The notes below the pieces were generated by a model. It had not been told where the DNA came from. It did not search any database and saw only the letters and a program-made list of their open reading frames with translations. From Allopseudospirillum japonicum (GTDB lineage Bacteria; Pseudomonadota; Gammaproteobacteria; Pseudomonadales; Halomonadaceae), in the NCBI RefSeq assembly GCF_900108915.1, contig NZ_FNYH01000001.1, positions 186,001 through 250,000 of the forward strand: 64,000 nt of DNA. Reading direction: 5' to 3'. The position numbers and the translations under genes are program-made. Below are positions 26,128 through 35,318 of this stretch, one piece after another; the first letter of the stretch is position 1, and each line of letters opens with the position of its first letter.

Positions 26128-28176
26128 CTAGAATTGATAGTCCATACCAACCCAGAAGCTGCGTCCTGCCTCATGGATGGGCTGGCCATTGAGCTGCATT
26201 GCAAAAGGATCTGTACTATAGCGGTTGATATGATGCGCGTAAGTACGATCAAATACATTGTCTACTCCAGCGCGCCAACGTACCCCACCCGCTTGATAAT
26301 GGCCGAGTAAGTTCAAAATACCATAGCCGGAACTTGTATAGGTTTCTCCGCCGACTTGGCTCAGTTTGTCTTGACCTGCCGCAAAGACAACCTCGGTTAA
26401 AGCACTCCATTTTGGACTCTCATACCCCAAACGGAAACGGCCTTCTAATGGTGGAATCTGCGGCAAATTATCATTTAAATCATCCAGTTTTGCCCGTGTC
26501 CAAGCAAAGCCCAAACTCGCCACTCGGTAGCCATGACGTGCAAACACATCAAACTCAGCACCATACAAATGGGCATCTTGATTCATATAACGCGCCACTG
26601 GGGTACTTTTATTGAGCAAGATATAATCTTGAACCCAATTGCTATACAAACTTGCGTTATATCCCCACATGCCTTGATCGTTTTGAATACCTACCTCAAG
26701 TTGGTGGTGTTTCTCTGGGGCAATTTCAGGGTTACCGACCCAATTCGTACGCGCAAAATAGCGCTCTGTGGCATCGGCATGACGCACACTACGACTCAAA
26801 CTTGTATATACTAGGGCATTGGCATTCAGCAGATATTCTAAACGCGCAAATCCGCCCCAATCTGTATCCGTATACTCATCATCGACCTGAATACCATAGG
26901 TATTTTGATACACTTGCGCCGCGGATAAAGTGCCTCCATTTGGCACAGCATGTAAACGGTCTGCCTCAGCTTGGTGATAATCCACACGTAAACCAGTTTT
27001 TACCGCCAGCACCTCATTCAATGGATGCATTAACTCGGCAAAAACCCCTAAGGTGTTTAAAGTCACCTCAGGCCACATATAGAATTTTTCGCTTTGTGGA
27101 TCACCGGCCATGCTCGCCATGCCACCATAAGCTGTCGCCTGACGCTGATTTTGTTGCCAATTTGTGCCTATGGTGAGCTTGGATGCCTCCCATAGGTAAT
27201 CCATACTTATTTTAGCTGTATAGGTATCGGATTCGGTTGGTGTGCGCATTTTCATTGCGCCTGGCATCACAGGACGTAATGAGTAGTTATCCATCAGGTG
27301 ATCGACCTGACTGGCATGTAACTCAGCAGCAACTTGACTCCAGCCTTGCTGTGCCAGTTGACGCGCAAATTTCAGGCTGACTTTATCATGATCACTGTAA
27401 GGCGAATCCATACCGGAACCGGCGTAAAGCGCATCCCGTAAACGGCCAACCTCATATCCCAATTCCAGCCAAGTTGCCTCATCTGGGGTAAAACCTAACG
27501 CAACGCCTGCATTGCGTGAGGTATAAGCCGCGCGTATATCTTGACCATCACCATCTTGGTAATCATCGGCAGTTTTATATTCCCCAAATAAACGAATATA
27601 ACCACTTTGATTACCAGCTAAAACTTGGGCACCCATTTCATAAGCATTTGCATTACTACTATGGCCTAAATTGAGCTGGCCTTGCACTTGGCTAGTTTCT
27701 ACTTGCGAAAAATCAGGGCGTTGACGTTCAATTAATAAGGTCGCACCACCACCACCTGCCCCATGTTGGACGCTGGATGCGCCACGAATTAAGGTCACAG
27801 CATCATAAGTGGTTGTTGGTGCGTATACTGTTGGTGGGTCCATGCGATTAGGGCAACCGCCATGCACATAAGCACCATCCACAAGCACATTTAAGCGAGT
27901 CTGACTTTGGCCACGCACCACCAAATCCAGACCATGTCCGCCCATACGCACACTAGAGACCCCTGTGACTTTGCGTAAACTTTCTGCCAAATCTGCACTC
28001 GGTGCTTGGGTTTGTTGCAGATCAACACGGCTTTGCTGGGGCTGCTCTGGGATTGCGGAAGCTTGCACTTGAATCCGTGCCGGCGTCTCTGCGGCAACAC
28101 TTGTGAGGCTTGTCAGTCCAAGGCACACCCCTAATGCTAGGGGGTGCAAGGCCAAGAGGCGCTGCTTATTATGCAT
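26128..28176 (-). CDS. TonB-dependent copper receptor (OprC/NosA type)
   Basis: An outer-membrane, energy-coupled receptor of 682 residues. It has a signal peptide ending near SVAAE, a plug domain (QSRVDLQQ..., SLRKVTGVSSVRMGGHGLDLVVRG), the copper-receptor hallmark GGCPNRMDPPTVYAP and a 22-strand barrel ending in the aromatic terminus MDYQF. I chose ATG 28176 because AAAGG lies 7 bases upstream and the signal peptide starts there. The hallmark matches the family that contains OprC and NosA, which handles copper; uptake of copper is inferred. A strong hairpin lies 47 bases upstream. Confidence 0.85.
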   Translation of the reverse strand: MHNKQRLLALHPLALGVCLGLTSLTSVAAETPARIQVQASAIPEQPQQSRVDLQQTQAPSADLAESLRKVTGVSSVRMGGHGLDLVVRGQSQTRLNVLVDGAYVHGGCPNRMDPPTVYAPTTTYDAVTLIRGASSVQHGAGGGGATLLIERQRPDFSQVETSQVQGQLNLGHSSNANAYEMGAQVLAGNQSGYIRLFGEYKTADDYQDGDGQDIRAAYTSRNAGVALGFTPDEATWLELGYEVGRLRDALYAGSGMDSPYSDHDKVSLKFARQLAQQGWSQVAAELHASQVDHLMDNYSLRPVMPGAMKMRTPTESDTYTAKISMDYLWEASKLTIGTNWQQNQRQATAYGGMASMAGDPQSEKFYMWPEVTLNTLGVFAELMHPLNEVLAVKTGLRVDYHQAEADRLHAVPNGGTLSAAQVYQNTYGIQVDDEYTDTDWGGFARLEYLLNANALVYTSLSRSVRHADATERYFARTNWVGNPEIAPEKHHQLEVGIQNDQGMWGYNASLYSNWVQDYILLNKSTPVARYMNQDAHLYGAEFDVFARHGYRVASLGFAWTRAKLDDLNDNLPQIPPLEGRFRLGYESPKWSALTEVVFAAGQDKLSQVGGETYTSSGYGILNLLGHYQAGGVRWRAGVDNVFDRTYAHHINRYSTDPFAMQLNGQPIHEAGRSFWVGMDYQF

Positions 28177-28223
28177 AGAAAGACCTTTCCAATAAGTTTT
28201 TATCCAACCAAAAAATAACCCTA

Positions 28224-28242
28224 GGCTTATCCGTGATAAGCC
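28224..28242 (-). promoter_or_regulatory. Hairpin upstream of copper receptor / downstream of ppsR
   Basis: GGCTTATC (28224-28231) and GATAAGCC (28235-28242) form a perfect 8-bp stem with a 3-base loop. Read leftward it is followed within five bases by TTATTTTTT. It can terminate ppsR transcripts or act as an attenuator in the receptor leader. Confidence 0.6.
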
Positions 28243-28329
28243 CAGAGTCGAGTATCCCGATGGATCAACAGAGGGTCCGAGCATAAGCAAAAACGCATAC
28301 TTTAGGAATGCGGCTGATTGTCGCAGTCC

Positions 28330-29157
28330 TTATTTAGGAGAGAATCTGCGCTCAATGCCACATTCCGCCAAAATACGTGTTGATATTTCTTCAATCGAAT
28401 AGTGCGTCGAATCGACAAAAGAAATCGCATGGCGTCGATAAAGTTCTTCTACTTCATGGACTTCACGTTCACATTGTGTCAAAGAACTATAACGTGTTCC
28501 TGGGCGTCTTTCGTGGCGAATCGCCGCTAAACGCTGCGGATCTATGGTTAAGCCAAATAATTTATGCTTATAAGGTTTGAGGGCTTTGGGCAAATTAAAA
28601 TCAAACATGTCTTCTTCCGTAAAAGGATAATTTGCCGCCCGAATGCCAAATTGTAGTGCCATATATAAACAGGTAGGCGTTTTTCCACAACGAGATACGC
28701 CAACTAAAATGACATCTGCTTTATCGTATTGATGGGTTCGTGCGCCATCATCATTATCTAAAGCAAAATGCACTGAATCAATTCGCGATTTATAGCTGGC
28801 ATCTTTAGGAATTGCATGGGTACGCCCGACGGTATACGAGGACTGGCTCGATAATTCCTGCTCTAAAGGAGATAAAAAAGTGGAAAATACATCAATTTTA
28901 AATGCCTCACTCGAATGTAAGACATCACGAATTTTTTGATCGACGACAGTATCAATAATTAAAGGCCGTGAACCATCACGCTGAGCCGTCTCATTAATCA
29001 CTAATAACAGCGCTTGTGCTTTTTGCACCGTATCAATATAAGGTTTAGTGACAAACTCAAATTGAATCCGCTCAAACTGTGCTAATAAACTTTTACCCAG
29101 AGCTTCTGCAGTAATGCCTGTTCCATCAGAAATAAAAAAAGCCGTACGTTTGTTCAT
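28330..29157 (-). CDS. ppsR: Phosphoenolpyruvate synthase regulatory protein (DUF299 kinase/phosphotransferase)
   Basis: PpsR inactivates PEP synthase by ADP-dependent phosphorylation and reactivates it by Pi-dependent dephosphorylation. The 275-residue cytosolic protein has the family start [16 protein letters not shown], the P-loop [13 protein letters not shown] near residue 152, and FGLTIDP. I chose ATG 29157 over a TTG one codon earlier. It is divergent from its target gene ppsA, the common arrangement. Confidence 0.95.
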   Translation of the reverse strand: MNKRTAFFISDGTGITAEALGKSLLAQFERIQFEFVTKPYIDTVQKAQALLLVINETAQRDGSRPLIIDTVVDQKIRDVLHSSEAFKIDVFSTFLSPLEQELSSQSSYTVGRTHAIPKDASYKSRIDSVHFALDNDDGARTHQYDKADVILVGVSRCGKTPTCLYMALQFGIRAANYPFTEEDMFDFNLPKALKPYKHKLFGLTIDPQRLAAIRHERRPGTRYSSLTQCEREVHEVEELYRRHAISFVDSTHYSIEEISTRILAECGIERRFSPK

Positions 29158-29471
29158 CAAAATATTTTCCTATATCAACAAGGGCTGATTTTGCTACACA
29201 AGCCAGAATGCTTATGCCGCCAGTGTATCTTAACAAAAGCACTTGTTTGCCTGCATACAAGAAGCCGCACCTCCTACAAATTTCGTGCTAATATAGGCGC
29301 ACCCTGGTGCCCACGCCTGCTTGTTAGCCTGTGTCATCTGATATAAGCATTGTACGATATAACGAAAACTCAGGCTCAAGTAGGTGCGCGGCCTTACTTG
29401 GCAAGATGATAGGATTTGCACTTTTGCATTCTTTAATATGCACGACCCATACAGGTTAGGGGAGATTGATT
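29158..29471. other. Divergent intergenic region ppsR/ppsA
   Basis: This 314-base region holds no credible gene. It should contain promoters for both genes. AGGGGAGA (29458-29465) is the ribosome-binding site for ppsA and fixes its TTG start at 29472. I see no clear operator or riboswitch. Confidence 0.6.
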
Positions 29472-31841
29472 TTGGATAAGTATATTCTCTGGTTCGATCA
29501 ACTAGGCATGCAAGATGTTGAGCGCGTTGGAGGTAAAAACGCCTCTCTCGGTGAAATGATCAGCAATCTAGCCTCCGCTGGCGTGAAAGTCCCTCAGGGT
29601 TTTGCAACCACGGCGCAAGCCTATCGTGAGTTTTTACAGCATGAAGCCTTAAGTGAACGCATCAATCATGAACTCGCTCAGTTGAATGTGGATGATGTTG
29701 TCGCTCTGGCAAAAACAGGGGAAAAAATCCGCCGCTGGATTATCGAAACCCCTTTCCCACCTGCATTTGAGGCCGCACTAGCCAAAGCCTATCAAGCCCT
29801 TGCACAAGACCAGAGTGATTTTAAAGTGGCCGTGCGTTCCTCTGCCACTGCAGAAGATCTACCGGATGCTTCTTTTGCCGGTCAACAGGAAACTTTCCTT
29901 AATATTCAAGGATTTGAGCAAGTAAAAACTGCAGTTCATGAAGTTTTTGCTTCGCTTTTTAATGATCGCGCGATTTCTTACCGCGTGCATCATGGCTTTG
30001 ATCATGCACTTGTTGCACTCTCAGCAGGTGTGCAACGCATGGTACGCTCTGAAACTGGTGCCGCCGGTGTTATGTTTACCCTAGATACAGAATCTGGTTT
30101 CCGTGATGCTGTGTTTATTACGTCCGCTTATGGCTTAGGGGAAACCGTTGTCCAAGGCGCAGTGAATCCGGACGAGTTTTATGTGCATAAAGCAACCTTA
30201 GCAGCCCATCGACCTGCGATTTTACGCCGTAATCTTGGTAGCAAGCTCATTAAAATGATCTATACCCAAGATCCATCCGCAGGGCGTTCTGTACAAACGG
30301 TTGAGGTCGATGCACAAGATAGACAACGCTTTTCAATTAATGATGAAGAAGTGATGGCCTTAGCACGCCAAGCACTGATTATTGAAAAACACTATGATCG
30401 CCCCATGGATATTGAATGGGCAAAAGATGGCGACGATGGCCAGCTTTATATAGTGCAAGCACGACCTGAGACCGTAAAAAGTCGCAGTGAAGGCAATCAA
30501 ATGGAACGCTTTTTATTGAAGGAACAAGGCCAACTCTTATGCCAAGGGCGCTCGATTGGTCAAAGAATCGGTAGCGGTCCAGTCAAAGTAGTCGCGGGCC
30601 CTGAGCATATGGACAAGGTGCAAGCCGGTGATGTGCTCGTTACTGATATGACAGATCCAGATTGGGAACCTATCATGAAGCGGGCTTCTGCGATTGTGAC
30701 CAATCGTGGTGGACGTACCTGTCATGCTGCAATTATTGCGCGTGAGCTAGGCATTCCAGCTGTGGTTGGTTGTGGTGATGCCACAGATGTATTGCAAGAT
30801 GGTCAAGAAGTGACCGTCTCTTGCGCTGAAGGGGATACAGGGCATATTTATGCAGGCTTGCTCAATTATGAGCTGCAAACCAATAGTGTGGATGCCATGC
30901 CCAAGTTACCCTTTAAAATTATGATGAATGTGGGTAACCCAGATCGCGCCTTCAGTTTTGCCAGCTTACCCAATGAAGGGGTCGGGTTAGCTCGCTTAGA
31001 ATTTATCATTAATCGCATGATAGGCGTGCATCCTAAAGCTTTATTAGATTTTGATAACATTCCGCGTGATATTCAAAAAAGCATCGAAAACCGTTGCGCT
31101 GGTTATGCATCCCCCATTGATTTTTATGTCGAAAAACTCGTGGAAGGCATTGCAAGCTTAGCGGCTGCTTTTTGGCCACAACGTGTGATTGTGCGCCTTT
31201 CTGACTTTAAATCGAACGAATACGAAAATCTGATTGGTGGCAAACTTTACGAGCCTGGCGAAGAAAACCCCATGCTAGGTTTCCGTGGTGCTTCACGTTA
31301 TATTAGCGAATCTTTCCGTGACTGCTTTGAACTTGAATGCCGTGCGTTGAAAAAGGTCCGTGATGTGATGGGGCTGACCAACGTGGAAATCATGGTGCCT
31401 TTCGTAAGAACGCTAGGCGAGGCTAAAGGCGTTATTGACTTGCTGGCGGCCAATGGCTTAGAACGTGGTCAAAATGATTTAAAAGTTATTATGATGTGCG
31501 AACTCCCTGCCAATGCTTTGCTTGCACAAGAGTTCTTAGAATACTTTGATGGTTTCTCGATTGGCTCTAATGATTTAACCCAGTTAACGCTAGGTTTGGA
31601 TCGAGATTCTGGCATTGTGGCGCATTTATTTGATGAGCGGAATCCTGCCGTTAAGCGTTTATTATCTATGGCAATTCAAGCTTGTAAAGATGCCAATAAA
31701 TATGTCGGTATTTGTGGGCAAGGACCTTCAGATCATCCAGATCTTGCCAAATGGTTAATGGATCAAGGCATTGATTCTGTCTCCCTAAATCCAGATGCGG
31801 TTTTAGATACTTGGTTTATGTTAGCCAGTCAATCCGAATAA
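29472..31841 (+). CDS. ppsA: Phosphoenolpyruvate synthase (pyruvate, water dikinase)
   Basis: PpsA converts pyruvate and ATP to PEP, AMP and Pi for gluconeogenesis. The 789-residue protein has an N-terminal ATP-grasp domain ([35 protein letters not shown]), the central phosphohistidine in [14 protein letters not shown], and a C-terminal PEP/pyruvate barrel ([23 protein letters not shown], and CGQGPSDHP with the catalytic Cys). The start is TTG 29472, six bases after AGGGGAGA; a TTG two codons earlier is too close to that site. A terminator follows. Confidence 0.97.
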   Translation: MDKYILWFDQLGMQDVERVGGKNASLGEMISNLASAGVKVPQGFATTAQAYREFLQHEALSERINHELAQLNVDDVVALAKTGEKIRRWIIETPFPPAFEAALAKAYQALAQDQSDFKVAVRSSATAEDLPDASFAGQQETFLNIQGFEQVKTAVHEVFASLFNDRAISYRVHHGFDHALVALSAGVQRMVRSETGAAGVMFTLDTESGFRDAVFITSAYGLGETVVQGAVNPDEFYVHKATLAAHRPAILRRNLGSKLIKMIYTQDPSAGRSVQTVEVDAQDRQRFSINDEEVMALARQALIIEKHYDRPMDIEWAKDGDDGQLYIVQARPETVKSRSEGNQMERFLLKEQGQLLCQGRSIGQRIGSGPVKVVAGPEHMDKVQAGDVLVTDMTDPDWEPIMKRASAIVTNRGGRTCHAAIIARELGIPAVVGCGDATDVLQDGQEVTVSCAEGDTGHIYAGLLNYELQTNSVDAMPKLPFKIMMNVGNPDRAFSFASLPNEGVGLARLEFIINRMIGVHPKALLDFDNIPRDIQKSIENRCAGYASPIDFYVEKLVEGIASLAAAFWPQRVIVRLSDFKSNEYENLIGGKLYEPGEENPMLGFRGASRYISESFRDCFELECRALKKVRDVMGLTNVEIMVPFVRTLGEAKGVIDLLAANGLERGQNDLKVIMMCELPANALLAQEFLEYFDGFSIGSNDLTQLTLGLDRDSGIVAHLFDERNPAVKRLLSMAIQACKDANKYVGICGQGPSDHPDLAKWLMDQGIDSVSLNPDAVLDTWFMLASQSE

Positions 31842-31861
31842 ACTGGTTTTTTATACCAATG

Positions 31862-31890
31862 AGCCTCAAGCCTTGCTTGGGGCTTTTTTT
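31862..31890 (+). terminator. Intrinsic terminator of ppsA
   Basis: AGCCTCAAGC (31862-31871) pairs with GCTTGGGGCT (31875-31884), giving ten pairs with one G-T, across a CTT loop. It runs into seven T. Confidence 0.9.
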
Positions 31891-31950
31891 ATGATTAATT
31901 TTCTAGCCGTTTTATGTATTTAATCTTTGCCTATCATCAAGATTAAGATA

Positions 31951-31958
31951 AGTTTATT
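31951..31958. repeat. Left target-site duplication AGTTTATT
   Basis: This 8-mer directly abuts the left inverted repeat of the ISL3-type element and is identical to 35377-35384, which directly abuts its right end. Eight bases is the duplication size known for ISL3-family elements. Confidence 0.9.
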
Positions 31959-31982
31959 GGGTAAGCGGATTAAATGGTTGAT
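31959..31982. repeat. Left terminal inverted repeat of the ISL3-type element
   Basis: The 24 bases read GGGTAAGCGGATTAAATGG then TTGAT. They differ from the inverted right ends (33765-33788 and 35353-35376) at three positions. The left end also contains its own short inverted repeat, GGTAAG/CTTACC. Confidence 0.88.
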
Positions 31983-32045
31983 CTTACCTTTGCATGAGAG
32001 TGAGACAGACCGGCATCTCATCGGATTATCTGGTTGATGCTTCAC

Positions 32046-32453
32046 CTACTGCTGGTGCATGTTTCCTTCGCTAATTCCAGCAAGAACCCCACACGCCTCA
32101 ACTTCCCGGTCATCGTTGCAACTCGCTCTCAGTGAAACGAGTTGTTTCTCAAGCGCTTGCAGAGCGGTTATCTGCGACCGCACATGAGAGATGTGATCAT
32201 CGAGCAAGGCGTTGACGGCGGTACAAGGCTGATGAGGGTCGTCCTGATAGCTCTGTAGTTCGTGAATCTCAGCCAGTGACAGGCCCAGGATTCTGCAGCG
32301 ACGGATGAAGGCCAGCCTCTCACCATGCTTCTCGGTATAGACACGGTAACCGTTGTCCTGCCGATCAGGCGGCGGCAACAAGCCCTGCTGTTCATAGAAG
32401 CGGATCGTCTGTGTTTCGACCCCTAACAACTGCGCCAACTGACCAATGCGCAT
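32046..32453 (-). CDS. cadR: CadR/PbrR-type MerR regulator (Cd(II)/Pb(II)-responsive)
   Basis: The 135-residue regulator starts MRIGQLAQLLGVETQTIRFYEQ, the MerR DNA-binding domain. Numbered from this start, the metal-site cysteines fall at 77, 112 and 121, close to the 77/112/119 set of CadR/PbrR proteins; this supports ATG 32453 rather than a TTG five codons earlier. It is divergent from the cation transporter gene, whose promoter has the stretched spacer typical of MerR control. The gene is G+C-rich like the rest of the element cargo. Confidence 0.92.
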   Translation of the reverse strand: MRIGQLAQLLGVETQTIRFYEQQGLLPPPDRQDNGYRVYTEKHGERLAFIRRCRILGLSLAEIHELQSYQDDPHQPCTAVNALLDDHISHVRSQITALQALEKQLVSLRASCNDDREVEACGVLAGISEGNMHQQ

Positions 32454-32484
32454 CAGCCTCCTCCCCAACGGATTCTTTACTCTA

Positions 32485-32515
32485 TTGACCTTATAGTAGC
32501 TTTATAGTTTTAAAT
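32485..32515 (+). promoter_or_regulatory. MerR-type promoter/operator of the cation transporter gene
   Basis: The -35 TTGACC (32485-32490) and -10 TTAAAT (32510-32515) are 19 bases apart, the long spacing that MerR regulators correct. The spacer holds an imperfect dyad, ACCTTATAGTAGC then TTTATAGTTT, as in CadR/PbrR operators. Confidence 0.75.
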
Positions 32516-32548
32516 GGTACCACAACATTGTTCAAGTGGAGTCGTATC

Positions 32549-33445
32549 ATGAGCAAATCCTGTGGTGGCGCCTGTGGCGGTGATGCAACGTCCGCAGCGG
32601 ATACCGATATACAGGCCTCCTCCGAGGCGCCAGGGAGATGGGTCAGTGTTTATGCCGTGCCGAAGATGGACTGTCCATCAGAAGAACGAATGATTCGCCT
32701 AGCCCTGAACGGCTTTGAGGAGATTCGGGCGCTGTCCTTCGACTTGTCGAACCGCCGGCTGAAGGTCGTGCATGACGGCGAGGTCGAGCCCGTCACCTCG
32801 AAACTGAAGACCTTGGGGCTAGGCGCCTCGCTTCAGGAAACCGTCGCTGCAAATCCGGAGACCATCAAGGCCGCCGAGTTTTCGGCAGCTTCTGCTAAGC
32901 AAGAATCCGGGACCCTGCGCTGGTTGCTCGGCATCAATGCACTTCTGTTCGTGGTGGAAATGACTGCCGGTCTGATCGCCCAGTCCACCGGCCTGATTGG
33001 AGAATCCCTGGACAATTTTGCCGATGCGGCGGTGTACGGGCTTGCCCTTTATGCGGTTGGACATAGCGTGAAAATGCAGGTACGTGCCGCGCATCTTGCT
33101 GGTGTACTGCAACTGATCTTGGCTGTGGGCGTGCTCGTAGAGGTGGTGAGACGCTTTGTATTCGGTAGTGAGCCTGAATCGCTGGTGATGATGGCTATCG
33201 CATTCGTCGCATTGATTGCCAATACCAGTTGTCTGCTGCTCATATCCAAACATCGGGAAGGCGGGGCGCACATGAAGGCAAGCTGGATATTCTCGGCCAA
33301 CGACGTGGTGATCAACCTGGGGGTCATCACCGCCGGCGCCCTGGTCGCGTGGACCGGTTCCAATTATCCGGATCTGATTATCGGCACCATCGCGGGGGGC
33401 ATTGTACTTAACGGTGCCAGACGCATTTTGGCGTTGAAGGGTTAA
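32549..33445 (+). CDS. Cation transporter, CDF-like with N-terminal metal-binding-like region
   Basis: The 298-residue inner-membrane protein begins with a Cys-rich tail (CGGACGG) and an HMA-like segment (YAVPKMDCPSEERMIRLAL). About five or six membrane helices of the cation diffusion facilitator type follow, with GESLDNFADAAVYGLALYAVG and FSANDVVINLGVITAG providing the conserved Asp and Asn residues. It probably exports heavy-metal cations. GTGGAG lies 8 bases before ATG 32549; an earlier TTG at 32528 is less likely. It is the gene recalled as the czcD-like cargo in ISPpu12-type elements. Confidence 0.85.
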   Translation: MSKSCGGACGGDATSAADTDIQASSEAPGRWVSVYAVPKMDCPSEERMIRLALNGFEEIRALSFDLSNRRLKVVHDGEVEPVTSKLKTLGLGASLQETVAANPETIKAAEFSAASAKQESGTLRWLLGINALLFVVEMTAGLIAQSTGLIGESLDNFADAAVYGLALYAVGHSVKMQVRAAHLAGVLQLILAVGVLVEVVRRFVFGSEPESLVMMAIAFVALIANTSCLLLISKHREGGAHMKASWIFSANDVVINLGVITAGALVAWTGSNYPDLIIGTIAGGIVLNGARRILALKG

Positions 33446-33448
33446 ATA

Positions 33449-33730
33449 ATGCTCATTATTGGCAAAAAGCTCTCGCCATATGCCCTATTGTCCATATCGG
33501 GCCTGCTGGCAGCGTCTGATCAGGCTGTAAAGTGGCTGGCCAAGGACAAGAACCGTGAAGGGCGCGGTTACTCCTTCGAGGTGATGCGGGCACGAATGCT
33601 CTACACCACGAAGCACAAGAAGAAGGCACCGACTGAGAAGGTCTCTCCTTTCTACAAGAAAACCATCGGTTACGGACTGCCGGACTTCGCAGAGGAACTC
33701 AACTACGGAGTCGAACTATCAACCATCTGA
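33449..33730 (+). pseudogene. lspA: lspA 5' remnant fused in frame to the ISL3 transposase C-terminus
   Basis: The first 30 residues (PYALLSISGLLAASDQAVKWL) are the N-terminus of lipoprotein signal peptidase LspA, including its early conserved Asp-Gln. From base 33536 the sequence switches to the C-terminus of the ISL3 transposase (AKDKNREGRGYSFEVMRARM...), in frame to the transposase stop. The junction removes most of lspA and most of tnpA. The chimeric 93-residue frame is open but cannot act as either enzyme. Confidence 0.88.
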
Positions 33731-33788
33731 GGGTGGTATCAGATTGATGGGGTGAAGGTGCCCCATCAACCATTAAATCCGTATACCC
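33536..33788 (+). repeat. 253-bp direct repeat, copy 1 (transposase 3' end and right terminal repeat)
   Basis: Same length as 35124-35376 and differing at three positions that I found. It includes the transposase C-terminal codons, an internal hairpin (TTGATGGGG at 33744-33752 with CCCCATCAA at 33761-33769) and the 24-base right end at 33765-33788. The 8 bases after it (TAAATAAC) do not match the left flank of the element. Confidence 0.92.
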
Positions 33789-33892
33789 TAAATAACAATG
33801 ACTTTGGCCGTATGAAAGTAGCTCTTGGCAGCAGAAAATCAAGCATGCACAAGAAAAAACAATGTTAGGTTCCCAGAAATTTGGAGGTGCGT

Positions 33893-34369
33893 ATGAAAAA
33901 GAGTCTTTTTGGTTTGCTAGTATTAACATCCCTCCTGTTATCCATATATGGATATGGACAAATGAGAATGATGGATGAAAAAGGCATGATGAAAGGAGAC
34001 ATGATGAATATGTCAATGACTAGGCATCACTTCGTCATGCGAAATGGTATTGATAAGAAATACGTCAATAAAGCAAATCCTCTGAGCAGTACATCCAATA
34101 ACATTACTGATGGGAGATTGCTATATGAACAAAACTGTGCGAGCTGTCATGGAACATCAGGGCAAGGTGATGGTGATGCTGGCAAAAATTTGAATCCTCG
34201 ACCAGCTAACATAGCAATGTTCAGTAAAATGCCTATGGCAACCGATGGTTATCTCTTTTGGACAATTGCTGAGGGTGGAACTCCATTACAGACGGCAATG
34301 CCACCATTTAAAAGTATCCTTAAAGAAGACGATATTTGGAAAATAATTATCTATCTTCGTCAGCTATGA
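33893..34369 (+). CDS. Cytochrome c with Met-rich N-terminal region
   Basis: The 158-residue exported protein has a signal-peptide-like start, MKKSLFGLLVLTSLLLSIYG. A Met-rich stretch follows (MRMMDEKGMMKGDMMNMSM, about residues 22-40), then a class-I cytochrome c domain with the haem site CASCH and a late Met-Pro pair (AMPPF) as candidate axial ligand. GGAGG lies 5 bases before ATG 33893. The gene is richer in A+T than the element on either side and sits between two transposase remnants, so it looks captured. The Met-rich part may bind copper (inference). Confidence 0.85.
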   Translation: MKKSLFGLLVLTSLLLSIYGYGQMRMMDEKGMMKGDMMNMSMTRHHFVMRNGIDKKYVNKANPLSSTSNNITDGRLLYEQNCASCHGTSGQGDGDAGKNLNPRPANIAMFSKMPMATDGYLFWTIAEGGTPLQTAMPPFKSILKEDDIWKIIIYLRQL

Positions 34370-34375
34370 GCAACC

Positions 34376-34518
34376 TAATCGGGTAGCCGGGGGTGCCTAG
34401 CCCCCAGCCCCCACAACACCCTGCATGCGGCTCCGCACAGGGCGTTCCACTCAGTAGTGGAGCTTGGTCCATCCATCGCGCAGTAACGGTAATTTCAACT
34501 CCAAGGAGGGAAGCACTC
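34376..34518. other. Structured, G+C-rich spacer between cytochrome c and DUF4236 remnant
   Basis: The stretch contains two hairpin-forming segments: GGGGGTGCCTAGCCCCC near 34386-34405, and CCCTGCATGCGG paired with CCGCACAGGG near 34420-34443. It resembles junk found beside group II introns and insertion sequences, but I cannot assign it. AGGAGGG at the end is the ribosome site of the DUF4236 remnant. Confidence 0.4.
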
Positions 34519-34713
34519 ATGGCTTTTCGTTTTCGTAACACCATCCGCATTGCCCCCGGCATCCGCCTGAACCTGGGCAAAACTGACATCAGCCTGTCTG
34601 CAGGGGTGAGGGGTGCAACGGTCACTGCTGGCAAACGTGGGGTGCATGGTAATGTTGGCCTGCCGGGCACCGGTCAAGGCTGTGCTGCCCCAGGCCCGTA
34701 TCGTGGTCGATAA
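34519..34713 (+). pseudogene. DUF4236 protein N-terminal remnant, truncated by the transposase junction
   Basis: ATG 34519 starts MAFRFRNTIRIAPGIRLNLG... and reads to GLPGTG, which is the N-terminal domain of DUF4236 proteins. At about 34675 the sequence changes to the inside of the ISL3 transposase gene, in a different frame, and the open frame ends at 34713. Only about 52 native residues remain. A ribosome site (AGGAGGG) is still present upstream. Confidence 0.75.
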
Positions 34714-35318
34714 GTTCCATGTGGTGCGCATGGCCAACGATGCCCTAGAGAGTGCGCAAGGGCTCCAGAAAGGAGCTGAAACCGTCCCAGAGCCGGACTC
34801 TCAAGGGAGACCGGAAAATCCTGCTGAAACGCGCTCACGAAGTCTCAGACCGGGAGCGCCTCATCATGGAGACCTGGACAGGCGCGTTCCCGCAACTGCT
34901 GGCCGCCTACGAGCACAAGGAGCGCTTCTACGGCATCTGGGACGCCACCACACGGCTCCAGGCAGAAGCCGCCCTGGACGAGTGGATAGCCACCATCCCG
35001 AAGGGCCAAAAGGAAGTCTGGAGCGATCTGGTCAGGGCAGTGGGAAACTGGCGCGAAGAGACCATGACCTACTTCGAGACGGACATGCCCGTCACCAACG
35101 CTTACACGGAGTCCATCAACCGACTGGCCAAGGACAAGAACCGTGAAGGGCGCGGTTACTCCTTCGAGGTGATGCGGGCACGAATGCTCTACACCACGAA
35201 GCACAAGAAGAAGGCACCGACTGCGAAGGTCTCTCCTTTCTACAAGAAAACCATCGGTTACGGACTGCCGGACTTCGCAGAGGAACTCAACTACGGAGTC
35301 GATCTATCAAGCATCTGA
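34676..35318 (+). pseudogene. tnpA: ISL3-family transposase, 5'-truncated and frameshifted
   Basis: Reads (V)KAVLPQARIVVDKFHVVRMANDALE in one frame. After an extra base near 34751 it continues as VRKGSRKELKPSQSRTLKGDRK...TNAYTESINRLAKDKNREGRGYSFEVMRARM to the stop. DKFHVVR, TNAYTESIN and the GRGYSF tail are ISL3 transposase (DDE) features. Roughly the first half, including the first catalytic Asp region, is missing, so it is non-functional. Its last 195 coding bases recur at 33536-33730. Confidence 0.9.

Noticed and set aside
26652-27176. 174-codon open frame on the + strand
   Set aside because: Opposite the TonB receptor barrel; no ribosome site or family.
32819-33271. 150-codon open frame on the - strand
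   Set aside because: Antisense to the cation transporter gene, whose frame has clear membrane helices and CDF motifs.
31959-33788. Two independent insertions of a full ISL3 element
   Set aside because: Only the outermost ends share a target duplication; the inner right end (33788) is followed by TAAATAAC, which has no matching copy at the left end.
34613-35146. Single 177-codon gene reading
   Set aside because: Only its middle part matches ISL3 transposase; the later part is the wrong frame after the one-base shift near 34751. Treated as part of the tnpA pseudogene.
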